Assembly: GCA_003344405.1 (NCBI GenBank) | Contig: NOWV01000181.1 | Coordinates: forward strand, 1-64,000 | Origin: Trichoplax sp. H2 | Taxonomy: Eukaryota > Placozoa > Uniplacotomia > Trichoplacea | DNA length: 64,000 nt | Direction: 5' to 3' | Part shown: piece by piece, positions 24,901-35,344 of the stretch | Numbering within the stretch: position 1 is the stretch's first letter | Layout: each line of letters starts with the position of its first letter | Notes under the pieces: generated by a model | What the model was told of the DNA's origin: nothing | What the model saw: the letters and a program-made list of their open reading frames with translations, nothing else | The model's database searches: none | Program-made: the position numbers and the translations under genes

Positions 24901-27900
24901 ATAGTACTGACTTTAAATGTAGCGATTACAATTGTGTAAGGGACTAGGTAGGGGATTATTATTACGCTTATGTCCTATTCTAAAGTTTGCATTGGAGTAT
25001 CAAGGAAGTTGCTGATACTTAGTGCTATATTATTTCGTTGCTTAATTCATCGATGTCATCACATCCTAATAATTAGGTAGAATCTGTAGTGTGCGTGTAA
25101 GACTGATAAGATGACATCTTTTTTAGCTTTTCCAATACTTTATACATTTTCAGCTTATATCGGGATATTATCAGCTATGTACAACGTTGATTTTATTAAT
25201 ATTCATCTGATGTCAATAAATTTTTTTGCTATCTACAGTAATGCCGAAGAACGAGAGTATATAAGTACTGCAGAAGAACTTTGTAAATTTAATGAGCCCG
25301 CATGTTTGGACCTTATGGATTCGAACAGTCTGGAAATGTATGTATGCTGCATTTAGTCCGTTGAATGGCACTATTAATAATTGCTATGATTCGCTGCTTT
25401 ACAGTAAAAATGTTTCGTGTACTTTATCGGCTATCTCTATATAAATTCGGTCTTCTAATTTGTATAGAGTTGGCTCGCAAAGTACAGTAAACATGAAAAT
25501 TTTAATTTAGTGTGCAGTGATAGAATTAATCAACATTGCTGGAGTTGTATATCAAGCTGTTTAATAATATTTATGTTACTTACAATTAAATTCAATAACT
25601 GATTAGACTCTAGCAAAAAGAATAATAAATTAGTGACAGGTTTACGGCATATAATATTGGATTCAAATGTGTAACTTAGAGTTGACCAGATATACCTTAG
25701 CAGGAGTAGATTTCGAGATTTCGATATAAGAATTATGGTGATCTATGTATGATTTCGTATTAGAATTGCTGGACAATTTATTAAAACATAATCTAGAGTA
25801 CATAATATCTTTTACTTCATCTTACAATTATACGTATAAGTATCGGAATATAAGAAAGAACCTTCAGTTGACTACTTTCCTTCATTTTAAAGCAGTCAAT
25901 TTCTCTACAAAACTGTTTACTGCATATGGTTAACCACTGTTTTAGAATATGATTCCGTAGTTAATCCAAATCACTGAAGTAAATGCAATATCTCGACATA
26001 ATTTTCAACTTTATTAGATTTGATATATCATAGGTAGCTTAGATTATAATGTTTGAAATGGCGGCATATAATAAATGTAATTAGTTGTCAGTTAGTACCT
26101 AGCCTTTTAACATGGTAATTATAGTAAATTGATATGAAGATAGAATTGTCTGTGTAATTTCACATCGGAGCAGTTGATATCCTATCAATGCTGTGTAATG
26201 ATGACTTTAATTTCATTACTTTCAATTCTGATTTATCTTCTAATTTCTAAATTCATTAGTGCAATTGCATTAGTATTATATATAGCACCGTTTATGTTTA
26301 TGTCTCACTAGCATGCTCATCTGCTAATATTCTGTTTAGAATCGTTTAGCAATCAAGTTTTAAGATCGGATAATTTTTCATTTTAATTCAAAAATACGAA
26401 GGCTAGTTTGCTATGTTACACGGCCTTGAGGTTTAGTTCTATTAAATAAGCAGTTCTATGAATCCATTAGTCCAAATGGCGTGTTGCCATGCAAATTGCA
26501 TTATAGCTATTACTGCGTAACAGCGTACACCGACATTTTCTAATTAAGTAAATCATCTAATTTCCATTTAATTATTTAGTGGGTCTAAGGCAATGTCCAT
26601 GTCGTCTGATAATTGTGATGAAGACTTTTCGGTTATGGCAAAACTGCCCCATAGGCGACGAGAACTACGTAAGTTTCACATTACGCGCAATGTATGTATC
26701 TATAACTTACTGCCACTTATTCTTCCTTGAATGGTTACTTGGTAAAGTTTTCGGGATATATTTATCTGAGATATCAACAGGGCTGTTTAGAGTTACTCTA
26801 TATTTTATGTTGACATACCTTATAGCTATGCTCATTAGAGCCTAAATATTATTTTTGCATTAAATTTCTTGCTCTTTAACATGAATCTTTAAAGAAATCG
26901 GCTATACTAAATGAATCAATTTTTAAACCCTAGGCACTTAACATTTGCAGACGTCTTTTTGAATAGAATCTGTTATAGTTATATAATTCATTTTTCTTAC
27001 ATTTTCTAGGTGGTAAAGAACTACTGGCCGACAAAGGTATTAATTTGATTGCCAATTCGTTTACTGGATTATAATGGAATAATTTTGGATAGCGAGACAA
27101 ATTAATAGCTTATTGTAGTATAGTTGCGCTCATAGATATAAATTACCGAATGATACGTTACCATATCTCTCTACAAGTACATTTATTAAAGCGAAATTAT
27201 TTCTGTGTTAATGCTAGCATAAGCTAAATAATTATTGAATCTCTCAGCTGTAAATTATTGCTCTGTTATATCCTGGATAATCATTCATTAGATTCTAGGC
27301 CGCACGGATCTTCCAAGATTGGTACAGCTTACTGACTATCAGATGACATCATATTTATTTCTATATAAATTTAAGGCATTTTAAAGATTTAGAAGTAGCT
27401 TTTATTTTCCTTTATTTGAAACTACCACATCTACCTATTTAATTTAGAAGCTGAAAAGTACTTACCCAAGTTGGCTAGCCTATCTTCGAAAATGCTTAAA
27501 TCCAGTAAGAGACTAGGCTTTTGTTGATTTTATTCATTGTTTGATTGTCGAGCCAATGCTAACAATTATTCGTGTTATTTTGTATAATTTTTACCGCCAG
27601 TAGAAGATTCAAAGCCAACTGAAGGTAGTTACTACAAAATGTATTGATTAAACAATGCGCGAAAAGTATTTTTGTTTTAATCTAGTTTAATAGCAAGAGT
27701 TTTTTGGACTTTAAATCCGAAAAGCTCTGACAGAACTTTCTTTTGGAAATTTCTTGCTGAGGATTTCTACTATTACAATTTAGTTTCCATAGCAGTATTA
27801 TTCTGTATTTGTAAAGTAACTTTAGTTATTGGATTTTTAAATAAAAAATTTCACTGAAAGCTTTGCAATTCAATTAGTAAATAGACACATTCTTATAAAA

Positions 27901-30900
27901 CTTAAGATAGACTTGATATAGTAAAGGACAATCAATTCTTTACTAATTTTTCATTTAATAGATTCTAAGAAGCGAAGACGTCGTAAAGTAATGGATCAGT
28001 CATCAGGTATTCTGTTATTGACAATTGCTGTAATGCGATGCTCATAGAATAGGTATATGTGCAGGGTAATTCGGAATTTTTGCTAGTAAATTCGTGAAAC
28101 ATTTTACTAGAGTTATTGATCAATACTTTCTTTTGGATTTCAAATAGCAGCAAGTCTTACTATGCCACTTATAACTTTCGTTTATATAGCAGTGCTAGTC
28201 TCAGTATCATATTGTTATAATTAACAATAGTAATATGGTGGATAATTATTTTGAGTAAAATGATTGCATGATAGATATAAGCATTATAAGTGTTGCGATA
28301 TTCCATTCTGCCATCGGCTTGATAGATTCTGTAGCATCTAAAAGTCTTTTTGGAGGCACTGAGTCTGCTGGTTACTGTTTCGGTGCCGATACTCTCAACG
28401 AAGGTAATTAAAACCGAATTAGGAAAGTATAACTTTATCATTTCTGTAATTTAATTTAATAACACTATTTCTAGAGCTAATAGAGTATGAATTCTATTAA
28501 GCGCTAAAATAGTGAACTCCCACCAACTACAACAGAATTTTATTACTTCATGGACTCTCTGTGTGGTCGATATGATGTCAGTCATATACGGCAATTGCGA
28601 TTTGACATTTTACAATTGGATTAATAGATTCTACGATATTTAAAGGTCTTCTGAGAAGTGCTCAGCCTTCTGGCTTAAGCTTTGGAGGACGTGCTGCCGG
28701 ATCAGGTAATTGTAGCCGAATTAAATGCTACATAGTTGTAATGCCGATGAGATAAAGAAATAGCCCTTTAGTTGCATCGATTTTTTAATGAATTTTTTTT
28801 CCCTTTGACACCTATCAGATCGATAGCTGATTTATGATGTTCGATGCAACATAATAATTGTGATCTTTATTTCATAATTAAATTGTTACGTTTTACAGCA
28901 TATGAAAGTCTTCCTGAAAGAACTGAGTCATTTGGTTTTAGTTCTGGTTCGGGTATTTTCATCAAAGGTATTTATATCTGAACTTGAAAACGTTAAATGT
29001 GTTGCTTTCAGTTTGTTGTGACGGTATCATTTCTGTGATTAATTAATTTCCGGTGTCACTAAATCGTGAAGACATTACTACACATGACATATAGTAATCA
29101 CATACTAATCACAACAGTTTTGTATGGCGAATATTATTTTACGCCTTTGATAGCTATCATTTTATGTATTCCTCATTCTACGTAGTTCAGAATTCTATTC
29201 TTGTTAGAATTGTATATCGTAGCTAAAAATTAAAAGCTAGTACACTAAATTTGGCGATATACCAAAAGTACCAATTTGCAGACTTATTTTATAAATAGCG
29301 ATTCATTTAGCTCAGCAAATTATTCTATTTTATATCCCCAAATTTCCTTACTTTGATGGCTTTGATAGTGATATCGTAAAGCATTACTCTTGAAGGTTAC
29401 TGAATAATTTTATGACTGCATTTCCAATTTGTAGCAACCAATCTCGCTAAACCATTAACAGCTTCCGATGATAGCGGTATCAATATTATTATTACTGTAC
29501 TAGAAATAGAATTTACAGTAACTAAATGATAGATGAATCTACTTTGTGTATTGGTTTCCTTTTTGATGCATTAAAGCAATTAGTCATATACATCGTAATT
29601 GGTATCATGCTGCAGGTCCCGCAGTGCCAAACATTCTTAAAAAACGTGGTTGGCGCCCCGACTTTGCTCCTCGTGCTGTCAATTTAGGTAATAGCATCCA
29701 GGATTCGACGGCTTCAAATTCTTTGAAAATTTTTGTTGCTATAACACTATTCGCAAGATAAATTTACTATAATTTCGATTTCTATAAGGTAGGATAAAAT
29801 ATAATACGTCGTATGTAAGGCCAATTTTATCTTTTAGTGATGCCAAGACAAATTCATTGCCAATTTCGTTTCACCTCTTTGATAGAAATCACTTTTTGTA
29901 GTTCGTATTCTAAGTACAGTACTTAGAATCTTGAATTGTATATACGATATTTAGTATACTATTGCAGGACAGTAAAGGCTACTTCCGTAAATTAGTTATG
30001 AACTTAAATCTATAGGATAGTTCTCTTAGTAACATATCATCGCTGTCATGAAATCATTCTCTGCTATGTATGTCCCTCAATATATCTTTACTTGCTTGTA
30101 AAGTATTGCAATCCCTTTTGAATTAGTCTGCCTAAATTTTTTTACTTAGGCATAATTTAAAACACTACACACGAACTAGCCGTAGTTGTGAACTTACGCT
30201 CTCTAATTGTACTAACTATAAGATAGTAATAGACATAGTACTACAAAGAGGGATTTAACAATCATAAATGTCACTTTTATGATTCCTTGCCTCCTTTGCG
30301 CCAACGGAGTAAAGTGTTTAGTTGCGTTCACTCGTTCGGATTGCAAAATTAGTTTCCAATAATAAACAATTTTTAGCCTAATGTTAGCGAAAACCGAAAC
30401 TTTAATTAATGCAAAGTTTTTAAGCTATTATCTTGAAGTTATAAAATGCTTAATAGCTGCAGCACCATTGGAACACTCAGAGTATCCGCTTCTACCGCCG
30501 TCTCTACCATCCAACAGATTGCTAACTTCTGACGATCAAGGCAAGTTAATTTATGTTACTATTTAAGAAATTGATCAACTATTAATTCAATTACGCTAGC
30601 AAGTTATGACCCATTTAGTGAATTAAATAAGATGTTTAAAAATTGATGCTATAAACGTATGACTTAGATGATAATTGTCATGCATGAGTATTTGGAAGAG
30701 GATTCACCTGCAGCACTCTCTATTTATACTTATAATGTATTTTCACGTCTCATTTATTATATCGAAGTGCAATATTAAACAGTATCTATATCTATATTCA
30801 TATCGATGACAGATAGAAACCGATGTACTCAGCAATTCTCAAATTAAAGTATATTATATATGATATTGTAATTAATGATGCACCCAGTATTGTGTTACTA

Positions 30901-33046
30901 GTTATTTGAAATTAGTAGTGGCACGTGCAACTTACAAGTATTATAGCTTGAGGTATTAGTAAATGGCTATTAAAGTGAACCGTAGTTAAACTAGTCACTA
31001 ACGTTGTTCGAATCATTTGCGTGATAATCAATTAGTGTCAATGAATTCATCAGTGCTCCCTTCCCATTAATAATTATCATAAATAGATTTTCTAATATCA
31101 ATAAATATTGTATCTATTTTCTCCTTGCTCATTGATCGTTTGTAATGAATGCTATTCGTAGCACGTGTGAAGGAAAAGAGGCTTATTTCAAAGTCAATAT
31201 CGATGTTTGCTAAGTCTCAGCAAAATAGTACCGCTTTTCCTGTAGAGAAAGAAGTACTTCGTGATAGTCGCCGCAGTGATGACGTAAATATCGGAAGTGA
31301 GCTTTATTCTGCATCAACCGTTTTTCTATCCCTTCCCCCCGCTACCGCAGCTTTGAATCGAACAAGAGGTCAAAAAAGCACAGCATTTAGGCGTAGTAGA
31401 GGTATGGTAGTTACTAAAATAAAATTTTGTATCATATATATGTACGTATTTACATTTAAAAGATTTAGAACATTCAATAATCGTGTTGTGTACGTTAACT
31501 GAACTTGCAGAATAAATATTATAAATAAGAACGTATCTTTAAAAATTATTCATTTTCAATAAAGCATCAGTTGTAATAGAAGCTCAAATTTACAGGCATC
31601 AAATTAAAAGAAATAATTTTTTATATAGGAAGGAATTTGCAACTTGCTAGCATATTTTTATTAGTCAGAAGGAGCATTTAACGTTCTGATTTAATTGTTT
31701 TTTAGTTTTAGCGAAAGCGCTAATCGATGAAGTTGACGGTCAAGATAAACCTCCGACGGCGCTACATTTTGGTAGTATCGGTACGATCCCCTCTTTTAAT
31801 TGTATCGTTTATCATAGATTAAAGTAAACCGTATTATGTTTGTATTACAGATCAAATGGATGAATTCAGCCCATCGCAAGGTTTACTTCAAAAATACTTG
31901 TGTCAATAATTTTACGCGTGTATCTGTAAGATTTTAAATTATTCTTTATTGTGAATTTACTATTGATCTTAAAATTTAGAAGCACACTTTGTGGGTGACT
32001 ATTCACCTACATCACCATCAGGTATGAAGATAATATAGTTATTAATTAAATCTTGGTTGCTAGTTATACGCTGTTACAAAATTGGTATTGTTTTTGTTTA
32101 TGTAAATCATTAAACTTTTGAAGCCGAAGGCAAGTGGACAATTGATTTACCAAAGTCACCGAAGCCCAATTACGAACAGGTTTTAGAACATAATCTAGAA
32201 GTTATGTGCAATATTAACAGTTTAGGTTGATGTAGGAGGTTTTTATTCAATTTTTTGCTTAAGAATAAATTATTACGGAGTGAAAACATAAAACAGTCAA
32301 TTAGTTTATGTCCGTACTTAATAATTGGATCTAAGTCACTTATTGCCTATATGTAATGTTTTAATCAATCGCTAAATCTATGTCATGATGAATCATTGGT
32401 TTAAATAATGAACTACAATCAGATCAAGAATCTACAGTCTAAGGTATGTACGTATGCTATGTTAAGGGTTATGGTGATAAGTTAGTCTATAGTTTTACGA
32501 TCAAGGTAAATCGGCTGGCTACCGTCATTTTATAGGAAGGATATTGGGATTTAACGGATGAAATTGCTGATGTTATCAACACAACAAAGGATTATCTACG
32601 ATCAGTTCTTCAGAGTTGTGGCATTCAATCATTTGGTATAGTACAACGAGTATCGCTAATGCTGGAGTATACTTTGTTGCATCTGTACTTATATTAATTC
32701 TTCTATCGCAATATTTATATGCCTATTAAAATTTGAGTATAGAACTCTGACACTCTATATGGTCGACTACTTCAATGATATAATCGTTGTTTTCGTTTAT
32801 GTAATATCGATGTTTTATATGTGCATTGTATTATTAGGTCTAGCGGCATATAATGACATTGTTCGCATGGTTATAACCATGCTTATTATAGTCATGTTCA
32901 AGGACATATCTACGCTGACTGAAAGTGTCCATCGAGGTAAGAAATGGTTTACAGGCATGGACAAGAGATATCCATCGCTTCTCCATCGAATGGAATTGGG
33001 TCAAAATTGGGAAAGTGCAAAATTGAAACTAATTGGTAAAGCTTAA
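13667..33046 (+). CDS. PARP4: PARP4 / vault poly(ADP-ribose) polymerase, copy 1 (54 exons, complete)
   Basis: Joining 54 exons by GT-AG sites (one GC donor at 30541) gives one continuous frame of 1821 residues; human PARP4 has 1724. Domains in order: BRCT (1-109), linker and conserved block (110-257), PARP helical regulatory domain (258-416), ADP-ribosyltransferase domain (416-609) with triad H451, Y491 and E561, VIT (about 610-800), vWA (870-1054) with MIDAS D894-S896-S898 and D993, acidic stretch (1258-1312), mini-exon linker, and a vault-protein-binding tail (1713-1821). PARP4 transfers ADP-ribose from NAD+ to proteins and is a component of the vault particle along with MVP and TEP1. The start MGIF matches the human N terminus. 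Coding exons only; untranslated exons are not resolved. Individual linker exons are less certain than the domain exons. Confidence 0.93.
14700..15320 (+). repeat. Degenerate tandem duplication in PARP4 copy 1 intron 1
   Basis: Two units of roughly 290 bp. The segment AAAGCACAA..CAA.TAATGACGAATT, then GACGATATGA..ATTAA, GCTCGATG, occurs near 14814 and 15107. The segment GTGGCCTTGACTACT near 14716 recurs near 15280 and weakly near 14490. Confidence 0.6.
16608..17825 (+). CDS. PARP4: PARP4 copy 1 exons 3-5: linker and conserved N-terminal block
   Basis: Exons 16608-16668 (PRVSIPKRSRYTAFDLNKIQ), 17362-17437 (VWNNNKQGSDKFDSNYNI) and 17520-17825 (102 codons, NLSFRVYSHRK ... YRYCQDLDQAVQLYSYLYH ... 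KSPHNLQKCW). The block corresponds to the human PARP4 region before the helical domain that ends with residues like YFENYIEELKKQGF. The spacing resembles a diverged WGR-type module (VW..N, then a core ending KSPHNL.KCW), but the WGR triplet itself is absent, so that is only a suggestion. Confidence 0.85.
18103..18578 (+). CDS. PARP4: PARP4 copy 1 exon 6: PARP alpha-helical regulatory domain
   Basis: One 476-bp exon, residues 258-416. Diagnostic segments are LIQCLWVEAVGELQSIL, VAEGILLKLKQ, FYELIPH and SQKQDLCQLIHDMITV, all aligning with human PARP4. In PARP enzymes this helical bundle packs on the catalytic domain. It ends in phase 2 before a GTAAAT donor. Confidence 0.93.
18694..19828 (+). 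CDS. PARP4: PARP4 copy 1 exons 7-13: ADP-ribosyltransferase catalytic domain
   Basis: Exons 18694-18808, 18970-18998, 19097-19195, 19274-19358, 19437-19535, 19608-19651 and 19719-19828. The NAD+ binding histidine is in LLFHASQ (H451), the tyrosine in LGSGIYFADS (Y491), and the catalytic glutamate in NNEYVIYNS (E561), so the H-Y-E triad is intact. Other family segments are GILSRGLLLPKIVVS, MMLVCEVALGKSK and PPSGYDSVHG. Some introns are only about 70-80 bp. Mono- versus poly-ADP-ribosylation cannot be decided from this; vertebrate PARP4 is regarded as a mono-transferase. Confidence 0.94.
19918..21202 (+). CDS. PARP4: PARP4 copy 1 exons 14-19: VIT domain
   Basis: Exons 19918-20054, 20250-20334, 20403-20536, 20665-20829, 20923-20963 and 21121-21202. 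Hallmarks are LPLTDVHFRVKLLDLASE, IEAKYVFPLDERAAVCGF, KEYKEAVSRGDGAYLM, DVFTVSVGNLPAKANV and IKITYVTEL, the vault protein inter-alpha-trypsin signature. In all known cases VIT precedes a vWA domain, as here. Confidence 0.94.
21278..23769 (+). CDS. PARP4: PARP4 copy 1 exons 20-31: vWA domain and following conserved region
   Basis: Exons 21278-21412, 21514-21606, 21732-21822, 21900-21973, 22104-22300, 22454-22553, 22714-22803, 22937-23011, 23109-23189, 23307-23387, 23476-23577 and 23674-23769. MIDAS motif D894-M-S-N-S898 follows EIILVLD; LFVISDGH supplies D993. Later segments VIYGFIPNC, HQLTARALIRDYDEG, SPFTSFVAIEDRTQ and VDYLPYVSWSG align with the human protein after the vWA. Exons 22 and 23 are split by a 77-bp intron whose acceptor is AAAAG. 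Confidence 0.92.
24086..26668 (+). CDS. PARP4: PARP4 copy 1 exons 32-36: acidic linker
   Basis: Exons 24086-24127, 24412-24453, 24614-24777, 25239-25337 and 26580-26668. Exons 32 and 33 are both 42 bp (14 codons) and their downstream introns are similar, which suggests an exon duplication. Exon 34 is strongly acidic (DGVDGDYEMDTDNFVQEEAD) and includes YDFAMDLC. The frame used by exon 36 is SKAMSMSSDNCDEDF, chosen because it continues phase 2 and hands over in phase 1. The long introns (about 0.5-1.2 kb) may hide further small exons. Confidence 0.72.
27010..32021 (+). CDS. PARP4: PARP4 copy 1 exons 37-50: run of symmetric phase-1 mini-exons
   Basis: Proposed exons: 27010-27036, 27448-27504, 27601-27624, 27962-28006, 28326-28403, 28628-28705, 28899-28967, 29435-29476, 29616-29687, 30463-30540 (GC donor), 31162-31401, 31706-31780, 31851-31880 and 31980-32021. 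Every one starts and ends in phase 1 and most are 24-80 bp, so any subset could be skipped without breaking the frame. Three are exactly 78 bp. Products are rich in Ser, Gly and FG pairs (SLFGG, YCFGA, LSFGG, SFGF), one is basic (KKRRRRK) and one contains YSPTSPS. This corresponds in position to the low-complexity Pro/Ser/FG region of human PARP4. Exon calls rest on splice sites and phase. Confidence 0.68.
32124..33046 (+). CDS. PARP4: PARP4 copy 1 exons 51-54: major-vault-protein interaction tail
   Basis: Exons 32124-32179, 32423-32443 (7 codons), 32536-32635 and 32838-33046, ending at TAA 33044-33046. IKNLQSK-EGYWDLT aligns with the human sequence just before its C-terminal helical tail; LRSVLQSCGIQSFG, the hydrophobic MVITMLIIVMF segment, and YPSLLHRMELGQNWESAKLKL align with the rest. 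This tail is what binds MVP in vertebrate PARP4, so targeting to vaults is expected. No AATAAA is obvious within 500 bp after the stop. Confidence 0.9.
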
Positions 33047-33242
33047 CATGCTATAGCAACAGTACCGTCGTGTACAATGCATAATTCAAGTAGATCGTGT
33101 GACCAGAATACTACATCTTGTGTACTGTTTATCGCGGCCGATATCAGGTTTTTAACCGTTTAATCGATTCAAAATTTAAAAATTGCTATCGCTGCACATT
33201 TATCGAATAATTATTTAATCGTTGTAATAGTCAATATGTCAT
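33047..33242. other. 3' flank of PARP4 copy 1
   Basis: Noncoding; ends at the five-base target site GTCAT (33238-33242). Repeated with few changes after gap 3. Confidence 0.6.
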
Positions 33243-33706
33243 TGTTACAGTGTTAAATACTGTATTACAGTAGAAATAACTATGTTAGGATAATTCTGTT
33301 AGACTATCCTTATTTAGTTAACTTCTAATTTGGATATACTGTATTTTAATATAGCACTGACTTTTTATGACAGTGACACTTATACACATACTGAAATTAT
33401 AATAGTTATAATAGGGAATGCAAATCATCTGCTTACAGTTCGAATCATTGTAATTGTAATTTACTTATGGTAGACTGTAAATTATCATGGAAATGTTCCG
33501 TGATAGGACATATCGTAATCTGACTATTCTGTATTAGTCATTACATGTCTATGTTCGTAAATACTGTTGTCTGCATTAAGGGAGCAGTAGCTAAAATTAA
33601 TATCTAATTCAGTAAATGATTCTAATGTTAATTGTATTAACTATGACTCATGAACTATTGAGGAATAGTATATAAATGCAGTATATCGTGAAATAAAGAA
33701 GAATTG
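33243..33706 (+). mobile_element. Solo-LTR-like element family B, first part, cut by gap 3
   Basis: Begins TGTTACAGTGTTAAATACTG right after the target site GTCAT. The same element resumes at 34131, overlapping from the equivalent of 33507. Combined length about 633 bp, matching the complete 630-bp copy at 42792-43421. It carries a TATA box (TATATAAA, 33669-33676) followed by AATAAA (33692-33697), the order expected for an LTR promoter and R region. No coding sequence. Confidence 0.75.
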
Positions 33707-33726
33707 NNNNNNNNNNNNNNNNNNNN
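33707..33726. other. Assembly gap of 20 N (gap 3)
   Basis: Run of N. The sequence after it restarts at the equivalent of 33018. Confidence 0.95.
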
Positions 33727-34110
33727 AAAATTGAAACTAATTGGTAAAGCTTAACATGCTCTAGCAACAGTACCGTCGTGTACAATGCATAATTGAAGTA
33801 GATCGTGTGACCAGAATACTACATCTTGTGTACTGTTTATCGCGGCCGATATCAGGTTTTTAACCGTTTAATCGATTCAAAATTTAAAAATTGCTATCGC
33901 TGCACATTTATCGAATAAGTATTTAATCGTTGTAATAGTCAATATGTCATACAAATATGCTGAGTAAAATATAACAGATACAATGTGTAGATGATTTACT
34001 ATCGATCGACGTAAGCACCATTAATCGTATCAAGGAATTACTTGTAATAATGTGATTTAGTAATTATAACGACTGGTGTTCATTCTAGACTATTTTATTT
34101 TCTATTAACT
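33727..34110 (+). repeat. Empty-site allele contig between two gaps
   Basis: 33727-33952 repeats the end of PARP4 copy 1 and its flank (33018-33242) up to TATGTCAT, then passes directly to ACAAATATGCTGAG, the sequence that on the inserted allele lies beyond the LTR (from 34505). It then ends at TTTTCTATTAACT, repeated near 34650. This is the locus without the family-B insertion. Confidence 0.82.
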
Positions 34111-34130
34111 NNNNNNNNNNNNNNNNNNNN
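34111..34130. other. Assembly gap of 20 N (gap 4)
   Basis: Run of N. The sequence after it returns to the interior of the family-B element. Confidence 0.95.
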
Positions 34131-34499
34131 GACATATCGTAATCTGACTATTCTGTATTAGTCATTACATGTCTATGTTCGTAAATACTGTTGTCTGCAT
34201 TAAGGGAGCAGTAGCTAAAATTAATATCTAATTCAGTAAATGATTCTAATGTTAATTGTATTAACTATGACTCATGAACTATTGAGGAATAGTATATAAA
34301 TGCAGTATATCGTGAAATAAAGAAGAATTGTCCAACTTAGTGTTTAACGTAAAATACGAGGCGTTTAAGTCTTTGTGTAGTCTGCTAGTAGAGCAAAAGT
34401 GTTTGTGATAGTGCAGATATCGTTCCTTGATACGTGGTTCAAGGAATTGACTTATTGATCGTATATTGCGTTATCTTGTTGCAAAGCTGTTTTGTGACA
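34131..34499 (+). mobile_element. Solo-LTR-like element family B, second part
   Basis: Continues the element from 33243, sharing TATATAAA and AATAAA, and ends ...GTTTTGTGACA at 34499. The five-base repeat GTCAT follows at 34500-34504, matching 33238-33242. TG...CA ends with a 5-bp target duplication indicate an LTR. Confidence 0.75.
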
Positions 34500-34504
34500 G
34501 TCAT

Positions 34505-35344
34505 GCAAATATGCTGAGTAGAATATAACAGATACAATGTGTAGATGATTTACTATCGATCGACGTAAGCACCATTAATCGTATCAAGGAATTACTTGTA
34601 ATAATGTGATTTAGTAATTATAATGACTGCTGTTCATTCTAGACTATTTTATTTTCTATTAACTCTCCTAAGGGTAAATGTTAACTTATGATTTGGAAAC
34701 TGAAGTTGTGAATTTCATATTGTAATGAATACGTATGTAAAACTGATTTTCATTGCTACTTAAACGATATATTTCAAGTTTATAAAATTTAAGTTATGGT
34801 TATAAATTAAAGAGACGAAAAGTAAGAATTTGACTCAAGCGTAACTCTTTATAATTAATTTTATTCAATGTAACAATGAAAATACTCATAAAGCTACTTA
34901 TTTTTAGTTATTTATCACTAACTTGATAATCAATTCTTTGTGATACCGTGTTAAGATATTGTATTGTTACTTTATCTAATTTTTAAAATTTTACCTTGAG
35001 TTTTAATGAAGTTAGATAAGAACAAACCCTGTACGTTTATTCTATGATTAAAACTGGGAATATTGTACTAGATAAATATAGTCCTTGTAAATATCACTAA
35101 CGAATGGCAGAGTGCTACATCTTATCCTGTAAACAATAAGGTTCGTTCTCTACCTTCTACTGTATATATACTGTGGAAAGATGTCGATTTGGAAGTATAA
35201 CTGTTATACCGGCTGAATATACGCCCATCGCGGAGCACTCTCACGCCATTGACTTGATGAATTGGAAATAGATTGGTATCGAGTAATCGCCTTGTAATTG
35301 AAGAATTTAAGCCTATATTCATTTTGATCGTATTTTCTGCTGGA
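34505..35344. other. Intergenic sequence
   Basis: AT-rich; an 81-codon minus-strand frame (35122-35367) overlaps the PARP4 relic and has no family resemblance. No gene supported. Confidence 0.5.
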
